NCBI GenBank assembly: GCA_007116765.1
Contig: SKHV01000262.1
Location: 1-7,214, forward strand
DNA: 7,214 bases
Direction: 5' to 3'
Origin: Prolixibacteraceae bacterium
GTDB lineage: Bacteria; Bacteroidota; Bacteroidia; Bacteroidales; Prolixibacteraceae
This document shows positions 1 to 7,214 of the stretch, piece by piece. The translations under genes were made by a program, and so were the position numbers. The first letter of the stretch is position 1; every line of letters begins with the position of its first letter. Under the pieces are notes generated by a model. It worked only from the letters and a program-made list of their open reading frames with translations, did no database searches and was not told the origin of the DNA.

Positions 1-311
1 AAATCGGCCACATCGATGGTGAAAAAATCCGATGGTTCAACAAAATTTTCAACGTTTTTGAAGTTGATATGGTCGGCATCGACAAAGTAATTGCCTTTCC
101 AGCCCAAAGCTGCAACGGCAGTATCGGCCTCGGCCCTGACTTCCGATGGCGATGTGCCAATGGTTGTGTGCTCGCGATGCGATTTGTTCCACACCGGGGT
201 AAATTCAATTCCAAGCTGCTCTTTGGCCGCTATAAATGCTTTAAGCTGAGCCTTGCCCTGATGTGCAAAGCGATCGCCCACACCAAATGAATATTTTCCT
301 ATTTGTCTCAT
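1..311 (-). CDS. uxaE: Tagaturonate epimerase (UxaE) family protein, N-terminal part, cut by window edge
   Basis: The reading frame opens at ATG 311-309 and stays open to base 1, giving 103 complete codons, so only the N-terminal part is visible. It begins MRQIGKYSFGVGDRFAHQGK and continues with TPVWNKSHREHTTIG (about residues 38-52) and the acidic/His segment YFVDADHINF (about 75-84). I recognise these as typical of the UxaE family. The family enzyme characterised in Thermotoga maritima interconverts D-tagaturonate and D-fructuronate in the cytoplasm, linking galacturonate to the fructuronate branch of hexuronate catabolism. The family is usually several hundred residues long, so most of the gene lies outside. 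The start is 11 bases after the dctM stop, so it is very probably co-transcribed with the TRAP genes. No Shine-Dalgarno is seen; the spacer is A-rich (AAAAGAAAATT). Family membership is fairly sure from memory of the sequence; exact substrate specificity is inferred. Confidence 0.82.
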   Translation of the reverse strand, partial: MRQIGKYSFGVGDRFAHQGKAQLKAFIAAKEQLGIEFTPVWNKSHREHTTIGTSPSEVRAEADTAVAALGWKGNYFVDADHINFKNVENFVEPSDFFTIDVAD

Positions 312-322
312 AATTTTCTTTT

Positions 323-1783
323 CTATAATCCAAATACACGTGGTAGCCACATACTTATTTGAGGTATGTATGTTACCAGCATCAGGCTAATAATCATTAC
401 TATAAACATTGGGACAAGGGGTTTTATGACCTTCTCAATCCGAACATTTGACACACTGCAACCTATAAACAGCACCGAACCAACCGGTGGTGTACATAAA
501 CCTACACTGAGGTTAAGCACCATAATTATTCCGAAATGTATAGGGTCAAGCCCCAACTCGGTAACTATAGGCAGGAATATTGGCGTAAAAATAAGTACCG
601 CAGGTGTCATATCCATAAATATACCCACAACTAAAAGTATCAGATTTATTACTAACAATATAACAAACTTATTATCGCTCAGTCCAAGTAAGAGTTCACT
701 CACGTTTTGAGGGATGTTTTCGTAAGCCATAATCCACGAAAGCCCAATAGAAGTTGCCACAAGCAACAATACAATTGACGTTGTGCGTATGGAGTTGAGT
801 ATTACTTTTGGTACGTCTTTGATTGTCATTTCTCTATAAGCCAATGCAAGCACAAATGCATAGAGCACTGCCACGGCCGATGCTTCGGTGGCTGTAAAAA
901 AACCTGCCAAAATACCACCAATAACAATAACCAGTAGCAATAAACTGGGAATGGCATCCCACAATATTTTAAATGCACGTTTGGCTCCGGCAGGGCTTCG
1001 GCGGGCTTTTTTCATAATTAAAAATGCAATTGACCCCACAAGCATAAACAACAATATCCCAAATAATACTCCCGAAGTATTGTTGGCAGCGTTCAAGCCT
1101 ACACCCACAGCAATAATTGAGGCCAGCCCCAATACAAAAGTGAAAAATGATTTTACGGCTTGCTTTAAACCACTGTTTTTATAAACCAGCATACTCATTG
1201 CCATAAGCATAATTGAAACACCGGTAAGAATGCCCGGCAGGTAACCGGCAACAAAAAGAGCCGCAACCGAAACACCACCACTGGCCAATGAATACACAAT
1301 AAGTATATTGCTTGGAGGTATTGACAAACCTGTAGTTGCTGAAGCAATATTTACTGCAGCACTGTAGTTCTCGTCGTAACCTTCGCGTTTCATCTCGCCT
1401 TTCATAATAGCACCAATGGCCGATGCCGATGCTGCTGCTGAACCTGAGATAGCACCAAACAGCATATTGGCAAAAACATTTACAAATGCCAAACCGGCAG
1501 GCCATTTACCCACTACCACACGGGCAAGGTTAATAAGCCGCATGGCAATCCCCCCCCGGTTCATTATATTACCGGCCAGAATAAAAAAAGGTATGGCCAG
1601 CAATGCAAAACTGTCGAGCCCGGTAGCCATACGTTGGGCAAATGTAGTAACCGCAGCAAGTGAGTCGATGCTAACCAGCATGGTCAATATTCCTGAAATG
1701 CCTATACTGAAAGCAATTGGAACTCCCAATACCAGTAATATGATAAAGCTTACAACTAAAACTATAATTCCTAAAAATTCCAT
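323..1783 (-). CDS. dctM: TRAP transporter large permease subunit (DctM family) with extra transmembrane insert
   Basis: This 486-residue, very hydrophobic protein is the large membrane subunit of a tripartite ATP-independent periplasmic transporter. It forms the ion-coupled translocation channel in the inner membrane together with DctQ. Visible family landmarks are FGAISGSAAASASAIG (109-124), GLSIPPSNILIVYSLASG (152-169), GFFTATEASA (294-303, usually GxFTPTEA) and GLCTPPVGSVLF (428-439). Its N-terminus MEFLGIIVLVVSFIILLVLGVPIAF is typical of the family. It is about 50-60 residues longer than the usual 425-435. The excess lies around residues 203-262 and looks like two additional hydrophobic helices (about 213-229 and 238-257) followed by a basic KKARR, just before the FTxTE half. 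It lies 39 bases after dctQ and 11 bases before the uxaE-like gene, so it belongs to one transcript. A run of eight G on the coding strand falls at codons 77-79. The substrate cannot be read from this subunit; the neighbours suggest a hexuronate or aldonate. Confidence 0.95.
   Translation of the reverse strand: MEFLGIIVLVVSFIILLVLGVPIAFSIGISGILTMLVSIDSLAAVTTFAQRMATGLDSFALLAIPFFILAGNIMNRGGIAMRLINLARVVVGKWPAGLAFVNVFANMLFGAISGSAAASASAIGAIMKGEMKREGYDENYSAAVNIASATTGLSIPPSNILIVYSLASGGVSVAALFVAGYLPGILTGVSIMLMAMSMLVYKNSGLKQAVKSFFTFVLGLASIIAVGVGLNAANNTSGVLFGILLFMLVGSIAFLIMKKARRSPAGAKRAFKILWDAIPSLLLLVIVIGGILAGFFTATEASAVAVLYAFVLALAYREMTIKDVPKVILNSIRTTSIVLLLVATSIGLSWIMAYENIPQNVSELLLGLSDNKFVILLVINLILLVVGIFMDMTPAVLIFTPIFLPIVTELGLDPIHFGIIMVLNLSVGLCTPPVGSVLFIGCSVSNVRIEKVIKPLVPMFIVMIISLMLVTYIPQISMWLPRVFGL
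1550..1557. repeat. Homopolymer C8 tract (G8 on coding strand) inside dctM
   Basis: Eight consecutive C on the plus strand give eight G on the dctM coding strand, spanning the Arg-Gly-Gly codons of MNRGGIAMR (residues 75-81). The frame is intact on both sides at this length. Runs like this are prone to polymerase slippage and to sequencing length errors; no function is implied by the tract alone. Confidence 0.9.
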
Positions 1784-1822
1784 ATTTCTTCGATTAAAAT
1801 CATGTTGAAATGAAGCGTGTTA

Positions 1823-2287
1823 CTACTTTAAATTTTTCCTTATTATTTCGATAGAATAATAGGATATCAGCAAGCCACTTATTGGCATTACCAAATATAC
1901 ATAACCCAGAGGCAGGTGCAGTGCTGCTGACATAACGCCAAACTGGAAACGGGTTATTACAAGCCAGGCTCCACCAATTAACATTACTGATACAGCAAAA
2001 AGCAGTATAACAATGTTGATAATAACTATGAGGCGTTTCTGGACTTTTGGACTCGATTTTTGAAGTAACAGGTCAATGGCTAAATGCTCCTGTCGTCCGG
2101 CAACATAAGCTGCCCCAAGCACTCCAACCCAAATCAGGAGGTAGCCTGCCAGTTCATCGGTAAACGAACTGGGCGATGAAAGCAAATAACGACTGATTAC
2201 CTGCCACAAAACATCAAAAACCAAAACAACCATCAACACTATAAGTGTGATTTCCAGTATTCTATCAATCTTATTTCTTATTGTCAT
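1823..2287 (-). CDS. dctQ: TRAP transporter small permease subunit (DctQ family)
   Basis: This 154-residue inner-membrane protein has the normal DctQ length and four predicted transmembrane helices (about 11-31, 47-65, 87-110 and 128-147). Family landmarks are DVLWQVISRYLL (25-36), SFTDELAGYLLIWVGVLGAA (41-60), EHLAIDLL (67-74) and the C-terminal LPLGYVYLVMPISGLLIS (125-142). DctQ pairs with DctM and is required for TRAP transport, docking the binding protein at the membrane. Its start lies 9 bases after the dctP stop and its stop 39 bases before dctM, giving the classic P-Q-M order. No clear Shine-Dalgarno precedes the start, in line with the rest of the window. Nothing is missing or unusual in the protein. 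Confidence 0.95.
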   Translation of the reverse strand: MTIRNKIDRILEITLIVLMVVLVFDVLWQVISRYLLSSPSSFTDELAGYLLIWVGVLGAAYVAGRQEHLAIDLLLQKSSPKVQKRLIVIINIVILLFAVSVMLIGGAWLVITRFQFGVMSAALHLPLGYVYLVMPISGLLISYYSIEIIRKNLK

Positions 2288-2296
2288 AATTGTGAT

Positions 2297-3295
2297 TTAT
2301 TCAACTGCCCTAATTCTCTTTATTAAGTCGTACAATTCAGGACGGCGTTCATAATTTGCTATCATTTGTTCCACTTTTTCGGCAAAAGGTTCCTTTTCGG
2401 GGTAATTAATAATTACACCATGTTCCTGTACTTTTTTGAGCGATTCGCGTTCCGATTCAGCCCAAAGTTCCCTTTGGCGAGGCACCGAGCCTTTTGCAGC
2501 GGCTTCGAGCCATTCTTTTTCCTGATCGCTAAGCCGGTTCCAAACCACCGTACTCACCACCAATACATCGGGTACCACGGTATGCTCGTTTATGGAATAG
2601 TATTTACAAACCTCGTAGTGGTGCGAAGTATAGAAACTAGGCGGGTTATTCTCGGCTCCGTCAACCACACCACTTTGCAGTGCGGTATAAAGCTCGCCCC
2701 ACGAAATTGGGGTTGGCGAACCACCCATTGCCCTAACCAGTCCCATGGCAGTTTGGCTTTGCATTACCCTTATTTTCATGCCGTTCAGGTCGTCGGGGGT
2801 TTCTATGGGTTTATTTATTGTGTAAAAACTACGGGCACCGGCATCGTAAAAACAAAGCCCGCGCATGTTGTACCGCTCAATACTCAATAAAAGTTCATCG
2901 CCTATTTCGCCATCGAGCACCTTGAACGAGTGTTCACGTGAATTGAAAATATAAGGAAGCCCTAAGACCTGATAGTTGTCAGTAAAACTCTCGAGCACGG
3001 CCGCAGAAACTTTTGTAATAGCCAGGCTCCCTATCTGGAGGAGCTCCACGCATTGTTGTTCTGAGCCCAATTGCCCGCTGGGATAAATTTCGAGTTTCAT
3101 TTTTCCCTCCGATATTTCTTCTAGTAGTTCGCCCATATGAACCATGCCTTTATGCACAGGGTGCGACGGGTCGAGCCCATGAGCCAGCTTTAACTCGGTA
3201 TAGTCAGAAAGCTTTACGCACGATGAAAACAGCAAGGGAAGCATTACAAAAAAGCTCCAAAAGATTTTTAGGTTGAAGATTCTTTTTACAATCAT
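2297..3295 (-). CDS. dctP: TRAP transporter substrate-binding protein (DctP family), probable lipoprotein, sugar-acid type
   Basis: This 332-residue solute-binding protein captures the substrate outside the inner membrane and delivers it to DctQM. The N-terminus has basic residues (K4, R5), a hydrophobic stretch (7-23) and then SSC, with Cys26 as the likely lipidation site; the -3 residue is Phe, so the lipobox is imperfect. This signal fixes the start at 3295, because the next Met (18) would destroy it. Family landmarks are YPSGQLGSEQQCVELLQIGS (71-90), ETPDDLNGMKIRV (165-177, where Arg176 matches the conserved arginine that salt-bridges the substrate carboxylate), and SWGELYTALQSGVVDGAEN (198-216). 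The QLGSE..CVE.LQ.G segment resembles binding proteins that take hexuronates, but this is from memory and not proof. It is the first gene of the TRAP block, 92 bases after gnd, with a terminator-like and a second hairpin between. Confidence 0.95.
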   Translation of the reverse strand: MIVKRIFNLKIFWSFFVMLPLLFSSCVKLSDYTELKLAHGLDPSHPVHKGMVHMGELLEEISEGKMKLEIYPSGQLGSEQQCVELLQIGSLAITKVSAAVLESFTDNYQVLGLPYIFNSREHSFKVLDGEIGDELLLSIERYNMRGLCFYDAGARSFYTINKPIETPDDLNGMKIRVMQSQTAMGLVRAMGGSPTPISWGELYTALQSGVVDGAENNPPSFYTSHHYEVCKYYSINEHTVVPDVLVVSTVVWNRLSDQEKEWLEAAAKGSVPRQRELWAESERESLKKVQEHGVIINYPEKEPFAEKVEQMIANYERRPELYDLIKRIRAVE

Positions 3296-3308
3296 ATTGA
3301 TTATTTAG

Positions 3309-3326
3309 CTTTCGCCGAAGCGAAAA
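3309..3326 (-). other. Small hairpin with cUUCGg tetraloop just upstream of dctP
   Basis: On the minus strand the sequence reads TTTCGC-TTCG-GCGAAA: a 6-bp perfect stem (extendable by a U-G pair) closed by C-G around a UUCG loop, a well-known extra-stable RNA tetraloop. It ends about 14 bases before the dctP ATG, so it lies in the 5' leader or ribosome-loading region. It is not followed by a T-run, which argues against a terminator. It may cap and protect the dctPQM mRNA or modulate dctP translation; the role is inferred. Confidence 0.55.
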
Positions 3327-3339
3327 AGATGTTTGCAAC

Positions 3340-3369
3340 AATAAAACCCGGGGCTAAAAGCACCCCGGG
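3340..3369 (-). terminator. Probable rho-independent terminator after gnd
   Basis: Reading on the minus strand, CCCGGGG (3369-3363) pairs perfectly with CCCCGGG (3353-3347) across a loop of about nine bases, and is followed by TTTTATTGTTG. A 7-bp all-GC stem with a short T-tract, 19 bases after the gnd stop, is what an intrinsic terminator looks like. The T-tract is interrupted (TTTTATT), so termination may be partial. No convincing Bacteroidota promoter (TTTG / TAnnTTTG) was found between it and dctP, so read-through into the TRAP genes is possible. Confidence 0.72.
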
Positions 3370-3387
3370 CATAAAGATATTAAAAAG

Positions 3388-4842
<1,455 letters not shown>

Positions 4843-4873
4843 AATTCTGTAATTTTTTATTTTATCTGCTTTA

Positions 4874-5860
4874 TTATTTGTTTGCATAATATTCTTTTAC
4901 AATATTTTCGAGTACTTTATTTGTGCGGGCACCCGAAACTCCGGTGCTTACAGCTTGTTCGTTCCCCCTTAAGCATGCTACAACATGTTCAATCATGGCT
5001 TGCTGAACGTGAAGCGGTTTTTCGTAATTGAATTCTTCAATCCCTTTCCCTGTTATTAATTTAACCGGTATGAAATCAAACGTTGAAAACTCTATCCTTC
5101 CTTTAGTCCCACATATTTCAATCACATCGCGATTGTTCAGCGGGCTCGAATTGAAGCACCAGCTCCCGTTGCCAACAACACCATTTTGATGTATAAAAGA
5201 TACTGAAAGGATATCTTCAGCGGGATACAAACCGGCCTGATTCGTTACAATTGACTGAACATGGCTAATTTCGCCAAACAAAAAATCGAGGTAATCAATT
5301 TGATGCGATGCCAAATCGTAAAAATGGCCGCCCCCTGAGATTTCAGGATTTACCCTCCAGGGCATTTTAGTGCCATTAATTTCCCCGGCATGTTTAAAAA
5401 GTTGAATGTTAACCATACGGATATCCCCAATGGCACCGGCTTCAATCAATTCTTTTACCTTAATAAAACCGGGTAATTTCCTTCTGTAATATGCAACAAA
5501 TACAGGCACATTTCTTTTTGCTGCCAGGGTATTTACTTCGACGCATTCGGCATAAGTGCGGCACATAGGTTTTTCTACATACACTGGCTTTCCGGCTTCA
5601 ATGGCCATTTTCGCATACAGTGCATGCGTATCGGGGGGAGTTGCCACGTAAATGGCATCAATATTGGGGTCGTTTATCAAACCGGCAGCTTCGGAATACC
5701 ATTTCTCAACACCGTGCCTGTTGGCATAATCCTCTGCTTTTGCTGCATTGCGACGCATTACGGCATGCAGGGACGAATGTGCAGCTTTTTGAAAAGCCGG
5801 ACCGCTTTTCACTTCGCTTACATCGCCACATCCTACTATGCCCCAGTTTATTTTTTGCAT
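4874..5860 (-). CDS. Gfo/Idh/MocA family NAD(P)-dependent oxidoreductase
   Basis: This is a 328-residue cytoplasmic dehydrogenase of the glucose-fructose oxidoreductase / inositol dehydrogenase family. The N-terminal Rossmann half shows GIVGCGDV (7-14, GxGxxG-like), the ATPPDTHA segment (73-80) and the family-defining EKP (96-98, with Lys97 the usual catalytic lysine). The C-terminal half shows GGGHFYDLASHQIDYLDFLFG (176-196), where Asp182 and His186 match the conserved DxxxH pair of the substrate site. All catalytic positions are present, so it is probably active. Members oxidise or reduce hydroxyls of sugars, sugar acids and inositols; the sequence does not tell me which. It starts 12 bases after the LarA-like gene and ends 31 bases before the preferred gnd start, so the three are almost certainly one operon. 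Oxidising or reducing a sugar-acid intermediate, for example a keto-aldonate, would fit the setting, but that is inference. Confidence 0.92.
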   Translation of the reverse strand: MQKINWGIVGCGDVSEVKSGPAFQKAAHSSLHAVMRRNAAKAEDYANRHGVEKWYSEAAGLINDPNIDAIYVATPPDTHALYAKMAIEAGKPVYVEKPMCRTYAECVEVNTLAAKRNVPVFVAYYRRKLPGFIKVKELIEAGAIGDIRMVNIQLFKHAGEINGTKMPWRVNPEISGGGHFYDLASHQIDYLDFLFGEISHVQSIVTNQAGLYPAEDILSVSFIHQNGVVGNGSWCFNSSPLNNRDVIEICGTKGRIEFSTFDFIPVKLITGKGIEEFNYEKPLHVQQAMIEHVVACLRGNEQAVSTGVSGARTNKVLENIVKEYYANK

Positions 5861-5872
5861 CGCTTCTATATT

Positions 5873-7156
5873 CTATTTAAACCTGTCGGGATGAGCCCAA
5901 AGCCCAAGTGCAGGGTTCGAAATATAAAAAATTTCTTCACCATCGGGCAAGGTATTGAATCCGTTCTTCAACTTCTCAGGATTGTATTTCTTGCTTACCT
6001 CGTCAATATCGTCATATTTGAAACCAACGCTCTCGATTTCTTTTTGCGAAAGGTTCCATTCGGCTTTACCGGGGCAATAGGTTACATTAAACCTGCCTTC
6101 GGAAGAACCGTGTATCAGGTGTGCCGCGGCACCAAGGTTGGCTTTCAGGTCGTCGTTTTCTTCAACGGCCTTTAATGTTGCCGGCGTACCAAAGTAACCG
6201 TATTTTCTTATGAGGACATCAATTTGTTTGTCCTCGCCAAACTCTTTTAGCGCCGGTGCTAAAACAATCAGTTCGCCACCGTCGGCCATGGCCATGCGGG
6301 TTCGGTAAATGCTTTTATTGCCCAACCATGTACTTTTGAACTCGGTGGGATCCAGCCAAACTACTACTTTAGTAAGCGGTTTCGGCACCATATCGAAATT
6401 CACTTTTAACGAAAGTTCTGCGGCTTTGGTGAATACTTCAAAATCGTCGCCAACGAAAAGGCCGCGCGTAACCAGCTTTCCATCGTCATCAACACCCACA
6501 ACCGTTTGTACGTAAACTATGGGCAAATGCGATGCGAAATGTTCGGTTGCGTAGTTGAATACTTTGCGTACAGGGGTATCGGCACGTCCCATCATGCGTT
6601 CCATGCCGTAAGCGGCACCAATATAATGGCTTTTGTTGATTCCCTCGGAACCGCCTGTTCCCACAAAAATATTTTTGTTGTAATTGGCCATTCCCACCAC
6701 TTCGTGGGGCACCACTTGCCCCAGGGATAAAATTAGGTCAAAACCGCCTTCAACAAGCAGTTTGTTCACCTGAGCAGGCCATGTAAAGTTCACTTTCCCT
6801 TCTGAAACCTCTTCAATATATTCGCCGGGTACTTCTCCCAGGGTAAGCACATCGTTGCGCCAGTCGTGAATGCGGAATAATCCGGCAGGCACACCCGGGA
6901 ACATGTGTTCAATTTGTTCAGCCGTCATGGGTGAATGTGTTCCCAGTGCAGGCAGTATATCGGTTAGTTTTTCTTTGTAATACTGGTAAGAAAAAGTTGT
7001 GAGCTCACCTGCTTTTGAAGGCAGACGGGTATAATCGGGCGGTATGGCCAACACTTTTTGTTTAACACCCATTTTATCGAGTGCTTCAAAAAGACCATCC
7101 TTTAAATCGTTATCGCTTAGGACTGCAGTTGGCGAACCGGTTTCAAAATATATCAT
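5873..7156 (-). CDS. LarA-superfamily (lactate racemase-like) nickel-dependent hydroxyacid racemase/epimerase homologue
   Basis: This 427-residue protein has the length and key residues of LarA, which racemises alpha-hydroxyacids at C2 using a nickel-pincer nucleotide (NPN) cofactor. PPDYTR (39-44) matches the N-terminal DxTR motif, and LGTHSPMT (71-78) carries the first catalytic histidine (His74, like His108 of Lactiplantibacillus LarA). PHEVVGMANYNK (150-161) carries the second (His151, like His174) and the lysine that binds the cofactor (Lys161, like Lys184); His177 matches the nickel-ligand His200. The spacings 151-161-177 equal those of 174-184-200. LGNKSIYRTR (278-287) probably supplies another active-site lysine. 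The enzyme is therefore likely functional, but the substrate is not lactate by context. Placement with gnd, a sugar dehydrogenase, TRAP genes and a UxaE-like gene points to a sugar acid, perhaps gluconate/mannonate, since a D-gluconate 2-epimerase is known in the superfamily. No larB, larC or larE cofactor genes are in the window. It starts 31 bases after a possible upstream stop. Confidence 0.88.
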   Translation of the reverse strand: MIYFETGSPTAVLSDNDLKDGLFEALDKMGVKQKVLAIPPDYTRLPSKAGELTTFSYQYYKEKLTDILPALGTHSPMTAEQIEHMFPGVPAGLFRIHDWRNDVLTLGEVPGEYIEEVSEGKVNFTWPAQVNKLLVEGGFDLILSLGQVVPHEVVGMANYNKNIFVGTGGSEGINKSHYIGAAYGMERMMGRADTPVRKVFNYATEHFASHLPIVYVQTVVGVDDDGKLVTRGLFVGDDFEVFTKAAELSLKVNFDMVPKPLTKVVVWLDPTEFKSTWLGNKSIYRTRMAMADGGELIVLAPALKEFGEDKQIDVLIRKYGYFGTPATLKAVEENDDLKANLGAAAHLIHGSSEGRFNVTYCPGKAEWNLSQKEIESVGFKYDDIDEVSKKYNPEKLKNGFNTLPDGEEIFYISNPALGLWAHPDRFK

Positions 7157-7187
7157 TATAAATTTTTGTAAATAATTTGTCCTTCAA

Positions 7188-7214
7188 TTAGTTCTTAGAA
7201 AATACCTCATCGCG
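7188..7214 (-). CDS. Possible 3' end of an upstream gene
   Basis: Entering from the window edge, the minus strand reads eight codons (RDEVFSKN) and then TAA at 7190-7188, leaving a 31-base spacer before the LarA-like gene. The short spacing on the same strand would suit another operon member. The frame is a guess: the other two frames also close within this stretch, and eight residues cannot identify a product. Confidence 0.25.
   Translation of the reverse strand, partial: RDEVFSKN

Noticed and set aside
1416..1808. Plus-strand open frame of 130 codons opposite dctM
   Set aside because: It is antisense to conserved DctM motifs; its Ala/Ile/Thr-rich translation mirrors the membrane-protein codons of the other strand.
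2366..2890. Plus-strand open frame of 174 codons opposite dctP
   Set aside because: It is antisense to a gene with full DctP motifs, has an odd composition rich in Phe, His and Tyr, and no family resemblance.
3309..3326. UUCG hairpin as a second intrinsic terminator
   Set aside because: On the transcribed strand it is followed by GCTAAATAATC with no T-run, so it is better described as a leader hairpin.
3371..3384. TATCTTTA on the minus strand as a Bacteroidota -7 promoter element (TAnnTTTG) for dctP
   Set aside because: The last base does not match, no TTTG -33 element is spaced upstream, and it would place the terminator-like hairpin inside the leader; the evidence is too weak to list.
5624..6175. 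Long plus-strand open frame (183 codons) opposite the LarA-like and dehydrogenase genes
   Set aside because: It spans two well-supported minus-strand genes and their junction, and its translation shows no recognisable motifs; it is a shadow frame.
5873..7156. Calling the LarA homologue a true lactate racemase
   Set aside because: The catalytic residues are shared by the whole superfamily, which has diverse hydroxyacid substrates, and the neighbours point to sugar acids; no lactate genes or lar cofactor genes are present.
7180..7184. AAGGA on the minus strand as a ribosome binding site for the LarA-like gene
   Set aside because: It lies 23 bases before the ATG, too far for a Shine-Dalgarno, and other genes here lack such sites.

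Overview
All genes in this window lie on the minus strand and read from high to low coordinates. The window suggests a member of Bacteroidota, possibly an anaerobic or marine lineage such as Marinilabiliales. The reasons are a moderate G+C content with A/T-rich spacers, almost no Shine-Dalgarno sequences before starts, and the style of the 6-phosphogluconate dehydrogenase and of the lipoprotein-like TRAP binding protein. The phylum assignment is moderately sure; anything finer is a guess.

Layout in transcription order: (1) a possible 9-codon tail of an upstream gene (7214-7188); (2) a LarA-superfamily, nickel-pincer-type hydroxyacid racemase/epimerase homologue (7156-5873); (3) a Gfo/Idh/MocA NAD(P)-dependent oxidoreductase (5860-4874); (4) 6-phosphogluconate dehydrogenase, gnd (about 4842-3388); (5) a 92-base spacer with a strong GC-rich terminator-like hairpin and then a small UUCG-tetraloop hairpin just before the next start; (6) a complete TRAP transporter, dctP-dctQ-dctM (3295-323); (7) the first 103 codons of a tagaturonate epimerase (UxaE) family protein, cut by the window edge (311-1). 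There is no gene-free stretch longer than about 100 bases. I saw no tRNA, rRNA, CRISPR array, insertion sequence or regulator gene.

The genes read as a sugar-acid (hexuronate/aldonate) utilisation locus. The TRAP system would import a carboxylated sugar. UxaE-family enzymes interconvert D-tagaturonate and D-fructuronate, and fructuronate is normally reduced to D-mannonate. LarA homologues epimerise alpha-hydroxyacids at C2, and a D-gluconate 2-epimerase has been reported in that superfamily. D-mannonate and D-gluconate differ only at C2, so the LarA homologue could turn mannonate into gluconate. A gluconate kinase (not in the window) would then make 6-phosphogluconate, the substrate of the gnd product encoded here, which yields ribulose 5-phosphate. 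This would be an alternative to the usual mannonate dehydratase/KDG route. The individual family calls are well supported by motifs; the joined-up pathway is inference and is the main point worth testing.
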